A stretch of 64,000 nucleotides of DNA from Pseudomonas saxonica (GCF_007858365.1 NZ_VFIO01000008.1:62001-126000), one strand, 5' to 3'; shown: positions 17,204 through 25,724, counted from the first letter of the stretch. Notes: a model not told the origin generated them from the letters alone. A program made the numbers and translations.

Positions 17204-17435
17204 CTCCTATTGTTGAGGAGCTACCACTAACCGCCGTCAAACGATTTAGGGTGGCAGCTGTGCGCAGGTTGACGGACCGGGACAATAGGAAACCCGGCAG
17301 ACCCGAAGGTCTCCCACGCACAGCCGCCATTGACGAAGATGCAGACGCAAAAAAAAGCGCCTGCAATCGTAATGGGGGCGCCTGTGCGCCTATTGTTGAT
17401 CGGGCCGTCAAACCCGTTCGCTGATGTGCAGCGAA
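17204..17435 (-). ncRNA. structured RNA leader upstream of the DUF3077 gene
   Basis: Read 5' to 3' on the minus strand: hairpin TTCGCTG/CAGCGAA (17417-17435); CGGG/CCCG (17401-17416); GGCGC/GCGCC (17377-17390); GCAGGCGC/GCGTCTGC around eight U (17341-17364); a 12-bp helix (17317-17328 with 17253-17264) enclosing AGACC-UUCG-GGUCU and CCGGG-loop-CCCGG; then CTCCT/AGGAG over the ribosome site. Two helices have a pair that is G-U only on the minus strand, which supports this orientation. The CCGGG hairpin loop (17282-17290) is complementary over 9 nt to the ribosome-site region (17205-17213). A weak promoter TTGCAC/TTAACC may lie at 17470-17443. The rest of the gap to 17686 shows no gene. Confidence 0.65.
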
Positions 17436-17686
17436 GTCGAAAGGTTAACGCTGGGGTACTTAAAGTGCAACCGCGTGTTGTTGTACTGTTCCACCCCAAC
17501 GGTTCACCTACGGCTTATTACCCAGAATCTTCTGTTCCATGGCAACCAATGCCTCTTTACGAGGGCGATAGCCCGGTCTTCAGATTGGTTAATAAGTGCC
17601 AGGAAGTGAACGGGGTCAAATAGGGAGTGGAGTAAGGGCAACATTCATACGACTCATAATCGTATTCAGCCAGCCCTCTCTTTCTC

Positions 17687-18118
17687 TTAGAGATTCATCC
17701 CCACCGCCAGCCGGTTAAAGGCATTCATCAAGGCCGCTGCTAAAGTCAGATCGGAAATCTCGGCGTCGGAGAAGTGCGTTTTCAAAGGATCGTATAACTC
17801 ATCTGGCGCGCCTTTCTCGCTGATGTAGGTGAGTGTCTCGACCCAGGCCAGCGCAGCGCGTTCGCGTTCGTTAAAGTGTTCGCTGATTCGCCAGCCTGCA
17901 AGACAATCCAGCTTCTCTTGCGGCACCTCACATTCGCGCAGGGTCTGCGAATGTGTGCCCAGGCAAAAAGCGCAGCCGTTGATCTGCGAGATGCGCAAAT
18001 ACACCAGTTCAAGCAGCGGCAAGCCTAACGGACTCGTGGCCAGCGCCGTATTGGTGGCGAGCAGGCCTTGGTAGGCTGCAGGCGACAGGGAAGGAAATGG
18101 CAGCCTCAGTTGGCTCAT
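17687..18118 (-). CDS. carboxymuconolactone decarboxylase/AhpD-family protein
   Basis: A 143-residue all-helical protein of the AhpD-like superfamily with the redox motif CAFCLGTH (C49, C52, H56), typical of alkylhydroperoxidase-like members that use a cysteine pair. It is the third gene of a leftward operon after a GNAT acetyltransferase and an NAD(P)H quinone reductase, all divergent from a MocR regulator. Membership suggests a response to electrophiles or peroxides; the substrate is unknown. Confidence 0.85.
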   Translation of the reverse strand: MSQLRLPFPSLSPAAYQGLLATNTALATSPLGLPLLELVYLRISQINGCAFCLGTHSQTLRECEVPQEKLDCLAGWRISEHFNERERAALAWVETLTYISEKGAPDELYDPLKTHFSDAEISDLTLAAALMNAFNRLAVGMNL

Positions 18119-18145
18119 GGTGAAAATCCTGTGTAGAAAAAGTGA

Positions 18146-18766
18146 TTAGACGTCAACGAGGTTGTCGAACAGCGGATCCAGTGACAGTTGGGTTCGGGCA
18201 TCTTTTACTGTTGCCTGGACCGCCTCTTCACCAAACACCAACCCTTGGAGATACGTGAATTTCAGGTTGAGCAAGCCGAGGGTGTTGAGGGCCTGGCTGA
18301 GGTAAGGCGTTAGAAAATCCGGTTGGCTTGCCCGCTCGCCCTGGTGAAAGCCACCGGAACCAACCAATACGTACACAGCGCGGTCCTTCAACAGACCGGT
18401 CTTGCCCTCTGAATGTGTACTGAATGTCCGGTGTATGCGCAGAACGTAATCAATCCAGAGCTTGAGCGCGGCGGGGAGCGTGAAGTTGTGCATCGGGGTG
18501 GCAATGAGCAGGATATCGCAGCGTTCCAACTCGCCGATCAGCACTTCGGAACACTCAAACACCGGCGAGTCGAAAGGCGTGACCGTGGTCAGAGCCTGGG
18601 CGTAGTCCATACCAAGCGGTGGCAACGGATCCGCCCCCAGGTCGCGCTCAACCAGTTCAAGTTTCGGATGCCGGTACCGCAAGGATGTCACCAGCTCCAG
18701 TGCCAACTGGTTCGCATGGGAATCCTGCCCAAACGGGCTGGCGTTGATCAGCAGGACATTGTTCAT
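18146..18766 (-). CDS. FMN-dependent NAD(P)H quinone/azo reductase
   Basis: A 206-residue flavodoxin-like protein of the AzoR/NQO family: the N-terminal phosphate-binding loop is INASPFGQDSHANQLAL, and a central ATPMHNFTLPAALKLWIDY segment matches the FMN-binding and dimer region of azoreductases. It would reduce quinones or azo compounds by two electrons in the cytoplasm. Its ATG overlaps the stop of the upstream GNAT gene (4 nt), and the CMD-family gene follows after 27 nt. Confidence 0.87.
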   Translation of the reverse strand: MNNVLLINASPFGQDSHANQLALELVTSLRYRHPKLELVERDLGADPLPPLGMDYAQALTTVTPFDSPVFECSEVLIGELERCDILLIATPMHNFTLPAALKLWIDYVLRIHRTFSTHSEGKTGLLKDRAVYVLVGSGGFHQGERASQPDFLTPYLSQALNTLGLLNLKFTYLQGLVFGEEAVQATVKDARTQLSLDPLFDNLVDV

Positions 18767-19209
18767 GCCAGGCTCCCTGCCCGTAGGCTCTCGGTGAAAT
18801 GCATGCCACGCGCCAGCAGCCCCTGGCGAAAATAGAAGCGCTGGGCCAACGGCATATGCAATCCGGTATCCAGTACAAAGTGATCACAGTCGCGTTGCAC
18901 GGCTTCATCGCGAACAGCGGTCAACAGCCGCTCTCCCAGGCCTCTGCCCTGAAAGTCGGGACTCACCACTAGATCATCGACGTAGATGAACCGCCCGTAG
19001 AGCAGGTTTTCCAGCTCGCGGTAACCGATCAGGCCGACGATGTGCTCACCGCCCCATGCTGCTAGCAGACGGTAGCCCTGCTCAGTCTGCCGAGCCAATT
19101 GCGCCACATAGGTAGCCGGTTTGGCGACATGGGGCCGCAAGACGCGCATTAGGTCGAAACTGGCCTGAAAGGCTTCCTCGCTCTCGAGATGTTGAAGCGT
19201 GTAAGGCAT
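18763..19209 (-). CDS. GNAT-family N-acetyltransferase
   Basis: A 148-residue GNAT enzyme. Motif A with the acetyl-CoA pyrophosphate loop is VVSPDFQGRGLGERLL (about residues 80-96), and the last part HFVLDTGLHMPLAQRFYFRQG is the usual C-terminal strand-helix region. The substrate cannot be inferred. It is the first gene of the operon divergent from the MocR regulator, 87 bp away, and overlaps the next gene by 4 nt. Confidence 0.87.
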   Translation of the reverse strand: MPYTLQHLESEEAFQASFDLMRVLRPHVAKPATYVAQLARQTEQGYRLLAAWGGEHIVGLIGYRELENLLYGRFIYVDDLVVSPDFQGRGLGERLLTAVRDEAVQRDCDHFVLDTGLHMPLAQRFYFRQGLLARGMHFTESLRAGSLA

Positions 19210-19230
19210 ATCCGTCGTCCGTTGAAGAGA

Positions 19231-19298
19231 GATGGGCCACTTTAGGGGCGTAATGGCCTAAACTACAGGGCCAAAAAATGCATAAATGACTAGGCCAT
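19231..19298. promoter_or_regulatory. GGCC repeats in the MocR divergent promoter
   Basis: Four GGCC sites (19235, 19255, 19269 and 19293) lie within 62 bp between the divergent GNAT and MocR start codons, within GGGCCA, TGGCCTA, GGGCCA and AGGCCAT contexts. MocR regulators usually bind direct repeats in such regions, so these are candidate operators. Assignment is by position and repetition only. Confidence 0.4.
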
Positions 19299-20697
19299 GA
19301 TCGTTTCCTTTCAGTTGGACCATAGCCAGCCTGCGCCGATTTATCGCCAGCTTTATCAGCGATTTCGTGAATCCATCGCTGACGGCCGCCTGCGCCCAGG
19401 GGATCGGGTACCTGCAGTTCGCGCGCTGGCGGCGGAGCTGAATCTGGCGCGCGGTACTGTAGAAGCGGCCTATCAGTTACTGATTGGCGAGGGCTACCTG
19501 ATTGCTCGCGGCGCAGCCGGGACGTTTGTCACACCACAACTGGCGCCTGTTCCATCGACAACACTTCGCGCCCCGGTTGCTTCGCCGACGTACCAGGCCA
19601 CTCATTCCGGGACGCTTCCGCTTGCACTGCAGATGGGTCTTCCCGCGCTTGATGCTTTTCCCCGCAAGCTCTGGACACGATTAGCGGGTCGTCAGCTGCG
19701 CCAGACTGGGCTCGAAGGCCTCGTCTACCCGGACCCTCAAGGCTATGCACCGTTGCGCTCAGCCATCGCGTCTTATCTGGGGATTTCGAGGGGTATCACC
19801 TGCCACCCGGATCAAGTTTTTGTGTGCGCCGGCTATCGCGCCTGCCTCGACCTGATTAGCCACACGTTAATGCGCCAGGGCGATACATGCTGGTTTGAAG
19901 AGCCCGGCTATTTCATGGCCAGGAACGCCCTACTGGAAGCTGGCGCACAGTTGGTGCCGGTTCCTGTAGACGACCAGGGCCTGGATGTCGCGCAAGGTAT
20001 AGCCCGTGCTCCGCATGCCCGCTTCGCAGTGGTTACTCCTACCCACCAAAGCCCTTTGGGCGTATCGCTATCACTGCCGCGCCGGTTGGCGTTGCTGGAC
20101 TGGGCCAACTGCGAGGGTAGCTGGATTATTGAGGACGATTACGACAGTGAATACCGCTATCAAGGCAAGCCCTTGCCAGCCCTCAAGAGCCTCGACCAGC
20201 AGGGCCGCGTGCTTTATACCGGCACTTTCAGCAAGGTACTGTTTCCAGGCTTGCGTTTGGCCTACCTGGTTGTGCCAGCCGAACAGAGCCAAGCATTCGC
20301 CCGTCAGGCGGATCGTCTGCACAACCACTGCCCACACCTGCTTCAGGCGACTGTCAGCGCTTTTCTCAACGAGGGGCATTTCGGTCGGCATTTAAAGAAA
20401 ATGCGAACCCTCTACGCGCGCCGCCGTCAATGGCTGGTCGATGCACTGCATCAACAATTCGGCGACCGCTTGAAGATCAACCCTCAATTGGGCGGCATGC
20501 ATCTGGTCGCAGGCCTTTGCGAAGGTGATGATAGTGAGCTCGCTCAGCGTGCCCATGCCATTGGCATCGCTGTTGAACCGCTTTCACAGTGGTACTTGGA
20601 AGGCAAGCCCAGGCATGGGCTGGTACTCGGCTTCACGAATATTATCAGCGCCGAGCAGGCGGTGGTTGTGGCACTTCGATTGGCTCAAATCATGTAG
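19297..20697 (+). CDS. MocR/PdxR-family transcriptional regulator
   Basis: A 466-residue fusion. A GntR-type winged helix (residues about 10-80, YRQLYQRFRESIADGRLRPG and LNLARGTVEAAYQLL) is joined to a fold-type I aminotransferase domain. The PLP site is visible: DDYDSEYRYQG and the Schiff-base lysine in YTGTFSKVLFPGLR. Such regulators bind PLP-linked ligands to control neighbouring genes, here most likely the divergent GNAT-quinone reductase-CMD operon. Whether it senses PLP (PdxR type) or an amine cannot be told; no pdx genes are adjacent. Confidence 0.92.
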   Translation: MIVSFQLDHSQPAPIYRQLYQRFRESIADGRLRPGDRVPAVRALAAELNLARGTVEAAYQLLIGEGYLIARGAAGTFVTPQLAPVPSTTLRAPVASPTYQATHSGTLPLALQMGLPALDAFPRKLWTRLAGRQLRQTGLEGLVYPDPQGYAPLRSAIASYLGISRGITCHPDQVFVCAGYRACLDLISHTLMRQGDTCWFEEPGYFMARNALLEAGAQLVPVPVDDQGLDVAQGIARAPHARFAVVTPTHQSPLGVSLSLPRRLALLDWANCEGSWIIEDDYDSEYRYQGKPLPALKSLDQQGRVLYTGTFSKVLFPGLRLAYLVVPAEQSQAFARQADRLHNHCPHLLQATVSAFLNEGHFGRHLKKMRTLYARRRQWLVDALHQQFGDRLKINPQLGGMHLVAGLCEGDDSELAQRAHAIGIAVEPLSQWYLEGKPRHGLVLGFTNIISAEQAVVVALRLAQIM

Positions 20698-20732
20698 GTA
20701 TGTTTGGGCCGTGTCGATCAATGTGCTGGTCT

Positions 20733-21317
20733 TTACTTATTCAAATAAGCACTCAGACGCTCGATAGCAAAACCCTCGAAACCTTGCAGCGCATCGCTGG
20801 CCATCAGTTGCTCCTTGCCGTTGTACTCCACCACGGGCAAGTAAAAGCAGGCATGTTGACTGATCTGGTCAACAGGGATCTTTTGTTGGCCCACAAAAGG
20901 AAAGCCACAGCCCATGCCCAAGAGCTGCAAACGAACCACCTTGAGTTTTTGGCCAACCACCGAGGCGTCACACATCTCCCAATCGATGTTGCGTTTTTCC
21001 AGCACGGCGGCCACCGGCTTGTTACCCATTCGAATGAAATGCTCAGCTTCCATCGCGAAATTGATCGGGGTATCTGGATCGGCGCAGACGCTTGCAATAC
21101 GCGTGACCTCGAACTCGCCGCTGCCTTCAAGTTGCGCCGGAAACTTGCTTTTCTGACTTTCAAATCCGGGGTAAGTCGATGGGAAGGGTTCGCTGGGCAT
21201 GAGCTCTTTGACCGTCATTCCCTTGGGCATTTCAGGTGTGGCAGCCATGATCACAGGGGCCAAGGCAGCAGAGAGAAGGGCGAGGAGGGTGTTGCGTTTC
21301 AGGGCTTTGTTCAACAT
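20733..21317 (-). CDS. secreted hypothetical protein
   Basis: A 194-residue protein with a signal peptide (hydrophobic core LLALLSAALAPVIMA, cleavage near residue 25) and therefore probably periplasmic. The mature part has several cysteines (VCADPD, DWEMCD, GMGCGF, HACF) that may form disulfides, and ends in EGFAIERLSAYLNK. I do not recognise the family. It converges with the MocR gene and stands alone; the upstream gap 21318-21591 carries no other gene. Confidence 0.7.
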   Translation of the reverse strand: MLNKALKRNTLLALLSAALAPVIMAATPEMPKGMTVKELMPSEPFPSTYPGFESQKSKFPAQLEGSGEFEVTRIASVCADPDTPINFAMEAEHFIRMGNKPVAAVLEKRNIDWEMCDASVVGQKLKVVRLQLLGMGCGFPFVGQQKIPVDQISQHACFYLPVVEYNGKEQLMASDALQGFEGFAIERLSAYLNK

Positions 21318-21591
21318 CTATTCCACCTTGGAAAGTCAGAAGTTACATCCTTGTGCGTAATCTGAGTCGTGCCAGCCTTGAAGGCAACCCCACCGTACTG
21401 TCTCAGGTTAAAGGGAACAGAATCCGGTCATGACATCCTCCGCCATGCTGGGCGCTTTGCGTGATAGTTCCAGGGCTCTGCATGAATTCCTTCAGCTCAT
21501 CAGGCGTCGATAACCTATACATATTATGCAGGCTGTATAACTTCATGGGTCGACACTCAACCCATCGTCTGGGTTCTTGGGGAGTATGGCA

Positions 21592-22134
21592 ATGACACGA
21601 TTTCTGCTGTTAGTGGCACTGGTATTCGGCGTGGCGAGCTGCGCCAGTGTGGATGTCGCCCGATATGCGGATCAGCAACCGGCATTGAATCTGGAGCATT
21701 TTTTCAGCCAGCCCGTCAAAGCCTGGGGGATGTTTCAGAAGCGTAACGGTGAGGTGGCCAAGCGTTTCGAGGTCAATATTGTTAGCCGCCACGAAGGCAA
21801 CAACCTGATTCTCGACGAGCGCTTTGTGTACAGCGACGGTACCCGCCAGCGCCGCGTCTGGACCCTCACGCCCGAGGGGCAGGGGCGCTGGAGCGGTCGC
21901 GCGGATGATGTGGTGGGTGTCGCCGAAGGCCAAGTCGCTGGAAACACGTTGCACTGGCGCTATCGCCTGAACCTGCCGGTCGACGATTCTACCTATGAAA
22001 TGAGCATGGACGACTGGATGTATTTGATGGACGAGGACACGTTGATCAACCGCACCAGCATGTCCAAGTTTGGGGTAGAGGTCGGCCAGGTGACGTTGTT
22101 CTTCCAGCGCCAGGGCGTCGGAGAGAGCCAATGA
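21592..22134 (+). CDS. DUF3833 lipoprotein
   Basis: A 180-residue lipoprotein: signal sequence FLLLVALVFGVASCAS with the acylated Cys near residue 15, then the DUF3833 pattern (LEHFFSQPVKAWGMFQKRNGE, FVYSDGTRQRRVWTL, DDWMYLMDEDTLINRTSMSK FGVEVG). The function is unknown; the family is often next to an SDR gene, as here. Other starts exist at 21577 (TTG) and 21586, but GGGGAG is best spaced for the ATG at 21592. Its stop overlaps the SDR start by 4 nt. Confidence 0.82.
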   Translation: MTRFLLLVALVFGVASCASVDVARYADQQPALNLEHFFSQPVKAWGMFQKRNGEVAKRFEVNIVSRHEGNNLILDERFVYSDGTRQRRVWTLTPEGQGRWSGRADDVVGVAEGQVAGNTLHWRYRLNLPVDDSTYEMSMDDWMYLMDEDTLINRTSMSKFGVEVGQVTLFFQRQGVGESQ

Positions 22135-22841
22135 ACCGCGCATGGACCATGGCTTCGCTGGGCGACGGTTATCGTGCGCTGGTGATCGGCGCCAGTGGCG
22201 CCCTCGGCACGGCATTTTGCCAACAACTCAAACAGGATCCGCGCTGCGCCGGTGTTCGCGAGCTGGGGCGTCATACCCTTCCCGAGCTGGACCTTGAACG
22301 ACCCGAAACGATTGCCAGCGCCGCCACCGAACTGGCAACCGAAGCGCCGTATCAACTGATCGTACACGCTGCCGGCCTGCTGCATCGCGACCGGATCAAA
22401 CCGGAAAAAAGCTTCAGTGCGATCGAGCAGGAGGCGCTGCAGGCCGTGTTTCAAGTAAACACACTGGGGCCCGCATTGGTGTTGCGCCATTTTCTGCCGC
22501 TGCTCGATTCCAAGGGAGCGATGGCGATGCTGTCGGCTAAGGTCGGGAGCATTGGCGACAACCGTTTGGGTGGCTGGTACGCCTATCGCGCCTCCAAGGC
22601 TGCGCTGAACATGTTGATCAAGACCGCCGCCATCGAACTGGCGCGCACTTGCCCGCAGAGCCGCTTGCTCAGTCTGCACCCCGGCACGGTTGTGTCCGGG
22701 TTGTCGCAACCTTTCCGCGGCGCCTCCAATGCCCGCCCGGCAGACGTTGCCGCTGACCAATTACTGACCTTGATTGACCAGTTGACGCCGGCCGACAGCG
22801 GCCATTTCTTTGCCTACGATGGAGAACGCCTACCCTGGTAG
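22131..22841 (+). CDS. short-chain dehydrogenase/reductase
   Basis: A 236-residue SDR. The Rossmann motif is VIGASGALGTAF (about residues 17-28), the NAG-like segment is VHAAGLL, and the catalytic dyad is in WYAYRASKAAL (Tyr and Lys). It resembles the CsgA/Rossmann SDRs encoded beside DUF3833 proteins. The substrate is unknown; cytoplasmic. It overlaps DUF3833 and is followed 14 nt later by a DUF6482 gene, making a three-gene operon. Confidence 0.85.
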   Translation: MNRAWTMASLGDGYRALVIGASGALGTAFCQQLKQDPRCAGVRELGRHTLPELDLERPETIASAATELATEAPYQLIVHAAGLLHRDRIKPEKSFSAIEQEALQAVFQVNTLGPALVLRHFLPLLDSKGAMAMLSAKVGSIGDNRLGGWYAYRASKAALNMLIKTAAIELARTCPQSRLLSLHPGTVVSGLSQPFRGASNARPADVAADQLLTLIDQLTPADSGHFFAYDGERLPW

Positions 22842-22855
22842 GTAAGGAGTGAAGC

Positions 22856-23161
22856 ATGAACCTGAAGGCCCTTATGGAGCGTGCGACTAATAGCGAAATT
22901 CAGGAACTGGAGTTGCTGTCTCTCGAAGGTGGTTTTTATGTGGCACGGATCCGATTGGATAACGGCCTGTTCACCTTGCTTGACGATACGGCCAAGCCGA
23001 TGCACTTGCGTTCGATCACCCAACTGCGTGATTTGCTGCAGACCGTGCCGGTATTTCCTTGCGTGTTGGTGCAGCACTGCGTGCACGACGAAATGTGCGG
23101 CCGGGATACAGGTCCTGTGGAAGACATGCGTATCCCTTTTTCGCTCACTACACCCTTATGA
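22856..23161 (+). CDS. DUF6482-type small protein
   Basis: A 101-residue cytoplasmic protein resembling the Pseudomonas DUF6482 family: ELELLSLEGGFYVARI, MHLRSITQLRDLL and CVHDEMCGRD are the features I recognise. The function is unknown. It is probably co-transcribed with the SDR gene 14 bp upstream. A gap of 210 bp without a gene separates it from the lipase gene downstream. Confidence 0.7.
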   Translation: MNLKALMERATNSEIQELELLSLEGGFYVARIRLDNGLFTLLDDTAKPMHLRSITQLRDLLQTVPVFPCVLVQHCVHDEMCGRDTGPVEDMRIPFSLTTPL

Positions 23162-23371
23162 ATCGGACGAAGCCGAGCGTCGGTAGCGGTGCTCGATGAT
23201 TAGCACAGGTGCGATCAAGCACCGCACCCGGGTGGCGTTAAAAGCTTACAGCCTGCGGTATGTCCTACGACAAAAAAGTCTTCATCTTTCGTAATCTATT
23301 AGTTCGCTCCTACATAAGTTTTCGCGTCACTTACCTAGAGTTCAGGCTTTTACGGCGGCTAAAGGACGCGC

Positions 23372-24979
23372 ATGGCTAATAAAAATGCACCCCGCAAAAT
23401 TTGGCGCCATGTAGGGGGGGAGGGGGGCTATAAATACCTCGACGACATGACCGCCAAAGAAATGGCTGATCAAGAGGTTATAAACCGCAGCTATGACCCT
23501 GTCATGGCGGCCGATGCGGCCAGCCACCAAAAGTGCTTTGACTATTACGAGCAAAAACAGCGCGAAGAGCGCGCCAAAAAGTTCGATCTGCGCTTGCGCA
23601 TCGGTGTGTTCTTTGACGGCACCGGCAACAACGCCAGTAATACCTTCGACGGCAAACGCTGCGGGGCCCATTACCCTGTGCGGGCGGAGGATCTGGACGG
23701 TAGCTGCAAAGCGTATATGGCTGATCCCGAGAGCAGTTATGGGAATGATCTAAGTAATGTGGCGCGGTTATGGGACTTGTATAAATCAGATGAAGTGTTG
23801 AAAGGCAGCGGTAAGAGCAGAAGTCTGCAACGCAGATTTTACGTGGACGGTATTGGCACTGTGCGGGGTGAAGAGGACAGCTGGATCGGTTCGGGTACGG
23901 GGCGTGGCGAGACCGGAGTCGAGGAGCGCGTGGGGAAAATGTTTCAGCAGCTTCTCAGATGGATGCAAAGCCTTAGTGGTTTACATCTGGACGCCGAGAT
24001 CAGCGCTGTGACCTTTGATGTGTTTGGTTTTAGCCGGGGTGCAGCCGCTGCTCGTCACTTTGTTAACCAAGTTACCAGTGGTACTCAGGGGTATTGGCGT
24101 GAACTCATGGATCGCTCCCAGCTTAAATTCAGTGCTTGTTATGCGCCTTATACCGATGTTCAGCTGGGGTTTGTCGGCCTGTTTGATACTGTCGCCTCCA
24201 TTGTGGGGTGGGACAACCTGGGCAATTTAAGCAGCAAGCATATTCCTCTTCTGCAACTGTACTTAAGGCCGAACCGGATCAATAACGTGGTGCAATTGGT
24301 CGCCCGTGATGAAAAGCGCTTTAACTTCGCATTAAGTGAAGTTGGCCCCGACCATCTCGATATAAAGTTGCCGGGCGTGCACTCGGACATCGGCGGGGGC
24401 TATCGAGCACTGTTGGAAGAAGAGCTGATGGTCACGCCTCTGCAAGCGCTTGAGGTAACGCTGGATCAGGACGTCACCGACACATCGATTTATCGTGATG
24501 CCGTGGAAGCTAAAGCACGTTGGATAGCTGAGGGCTGGCCCGCGGATGCGCTGCATATAGTGACACCCAAGGCAGAGCGACTCCCCCCAGACAGTGAGGA
24601 CCGTATGGCCCCGCTACGAAAACGGGTTTATGCGGGCTTGCAAATAAGAAGGGAAGTGCGAGGTGAATTATCTCTGGTGTATTTTCGAGTAATGCATGCG
24701 TTGGCCAAGGCCAAGCAAGTACCGTTAAAAGATATCGAAGATAAACCTGAATATTTGATACCCGAGGAGCTTGAGCCACTGTGTGAACGGTTTGTTGCGG
24801 GTGATTACTCCGTTACACCGACAGAAGAAAGGCTGTTGCGACGCCGCTATATTCACACCTCAGCCCATTGGAACCATCCCTTGGCCAAAGCCAGAGGCAA
24901 AGCCATCACGCTGCTTTATATCAACTCCCCCATGGAGAACGGAATACGCGTTCGCCATCCCCATGTGCGAACAACGTGA
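23372..24979 (+). CDS. DUF2235 alpha/beta-hydrolase, probable type VI lipase effector (Tle1-like)
   Basis: A 535-residue protein with the DUF2235 (Tle1-type phospholipase) domain. The opening motif is RIGVFFDGTGNN (about 76-87). The nucleophile elbow GFSRG places Ser221, LFDTVAS offers Asp272 and PGVHSDIGGGY offers His337, so a complete triad is visible. Tle1 proteins are type VI effectors that cleave membrane phospholipids in rival cells. The N-terminal 70 residues are charged and lack a PAAR or signal peptide, so delivery would need a VgrG or adaptor encoded elsewhere. Two DUF2931 lipoproteins directly downstream fit as immunity proteins. Confidence 0.85.
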   Translation: MANKNAPRKIWRHVGGEGGYKYLDDMTAKEMADQEVINRSYDPVMAADAASHQKCFDYYEQKQREERAKKFDLRLRIGVFFDGTGNNASNTFDGKRCGAHYPVRAEDLDGSCKAYMADPESSYGNDLSNVARLWDLYKSDEVLKGSGKSRSLQRRFYVDGIGTVRGEEDSWIGSGTGRGETGVEERVGKMFQQLLRWMQSLSGLHLDAEISAVTFDVFGFSRGAAAARHFVNQVTSGTQGYWRELMDRSQLKFSACYAPYTDVQLGFVGLFDTVASIVGWDNLGNLSSKHIPLLQLYLRPNRINNVVQLVARDEKRFNFALSEVGPDHLDIKLPGVHSDIGGGYRALLEEELMVTPLQALEVTLDQDVTDTSIYRDAVEAKARWIAEGWPADALHIVTPKAERLPPDSEDRMAPLRKRVYAGLQIRREVRGELSLVYFRVMHALAKAKQVPLKDIEDKPEYLIPEELEPLCERFVAGDYSVTPTEERLLRRRYIHTSAHWNHPLAKARGKAITLLYINSPMENGIRVRHPHVRTT

Positions 24980-24984
24980 GCATT

Positions 24985-25647
24985 ATGAAACCACTTAAAA
25001 CAGTATTTTTACTGCTCAGTCTGTTAGCCCTGACAGCCTGCAAAAACGACTCCTTTCTCAGTAATAGCTCTGTGCCGAGTAAAGACTGGAGTCTTATTGT
25101 GTTCAGTCCGCCTTATATGCAGGGTTGGGTTGAGCTGGTCGTTGCTGAGGATGTTGAAGGCAGGCGATCTGTTGGCCCAAGGGGCTTGCTCGGAACGGGC
25201 GATGAACACATTGAAAAAGAAGTTGCAAGAGGCTGGTACAGGGATGGTGGGTGGGATGTTTATACGATGAGTGGCGCTGATTTGCCAAAACGTATTTACG
25301 TGCGCTGGCAGTCCATCATTGAACAAAAGACCTATAAGAGCTGGATCGAAATTCCCGAGGAAGCTCGCAGCATGATGTACAACTCTGTGCGACGTAAATG
25401 CACTAAATTTCCTGGTCGCCCACTGAATACACTGGCCTCGATCAATGTGGGGGTTGCTCCCGGAGGTGTTATTGGAGTGTGGGTAGAGGATCACTGCATT
25501 CTTCCTCATAAGATCGCACGCGCACAGGCCGAGGTTGAACCTTTAGGCCCGTATCAAGGGAAAAATCAAGGACGTTACGCTCACCCCATTGATGAAAACG
25601 CAAAACGCTACGTCGAGCGCTGGGGCATTCCTTATGGCAGTTGGTGA
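24985..25647 (+). CDS. DUF2931 lipoprotein, probable immunity protein, copy 1
   Basis: A 220-residue lipoprotein (signal LLSLLALTAC, acylated C19) of the DUF2931 family, which repeatedly accompanies Tle-type lipase effectors. Periplasmic anchoring suits an immunity protein that traps an incoming lipase. It begins 5 nt after the lipase stop. Shared blocks with copy 2 include YVRWQSIIEQ, APGGVI and the C terminus KRYVERWGIPYGSW. The frame is open upstream into the lipase gene, but ATG 24985 gives the lipoprotein signal. Confidence 0.8.
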   Translation: MKPLKTVFLLLSLLALTACKNDSFLSNSSVPSKDWSLIVFSPPYMQGWVELVVAEDVEGRRSVGPRGLLGTGDEHIEKEVARGWYRDGGWDVYTMSGADLPKRIYVRWQSIIEQKTYKSWIEIPEEARSMMYNSVRRKCTKFPGRPLNTLASINVGVAPGGVIGVWVEDHCILPHKIARAQAEVEPLGPYQGKNQGRYAHPIDENAKRYVERWGIPYGSW

Positions 25648-25724
25648 TGTGCCCATCAGGGCATCTGCTCACTGCTTTATACCTTGGCCCCCATCATTTC
25701 CTATGTGCGAACAAAGGTAGCGTG
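25648..25724 (+). pseudogene. scar of the lipase gene 3' end between the two immunity copies
   Basis: This spacer resembles the last 70 bases of the lipase gene plus its junction. CTGCTTTATA, then CCCCCATC, then TATGTGCGAACAA and GTAGCGTGATGAAAC, match in order the lipase tail CTGCTTTATA, CCCCCATG, CATGTGCGAACAA and GTGAGCATTATGAAAC. The reading frame is not kept. It shows that the duplicated unit included the end of the toxin gene. Confidence 0.6.

Noticed and set aside
17227..17499. Minus-strand open frame across the DUF3077 leader
   Set aside because: The region is better explained as structured RNA; the frame reads through all hairpins and has no family I trust.
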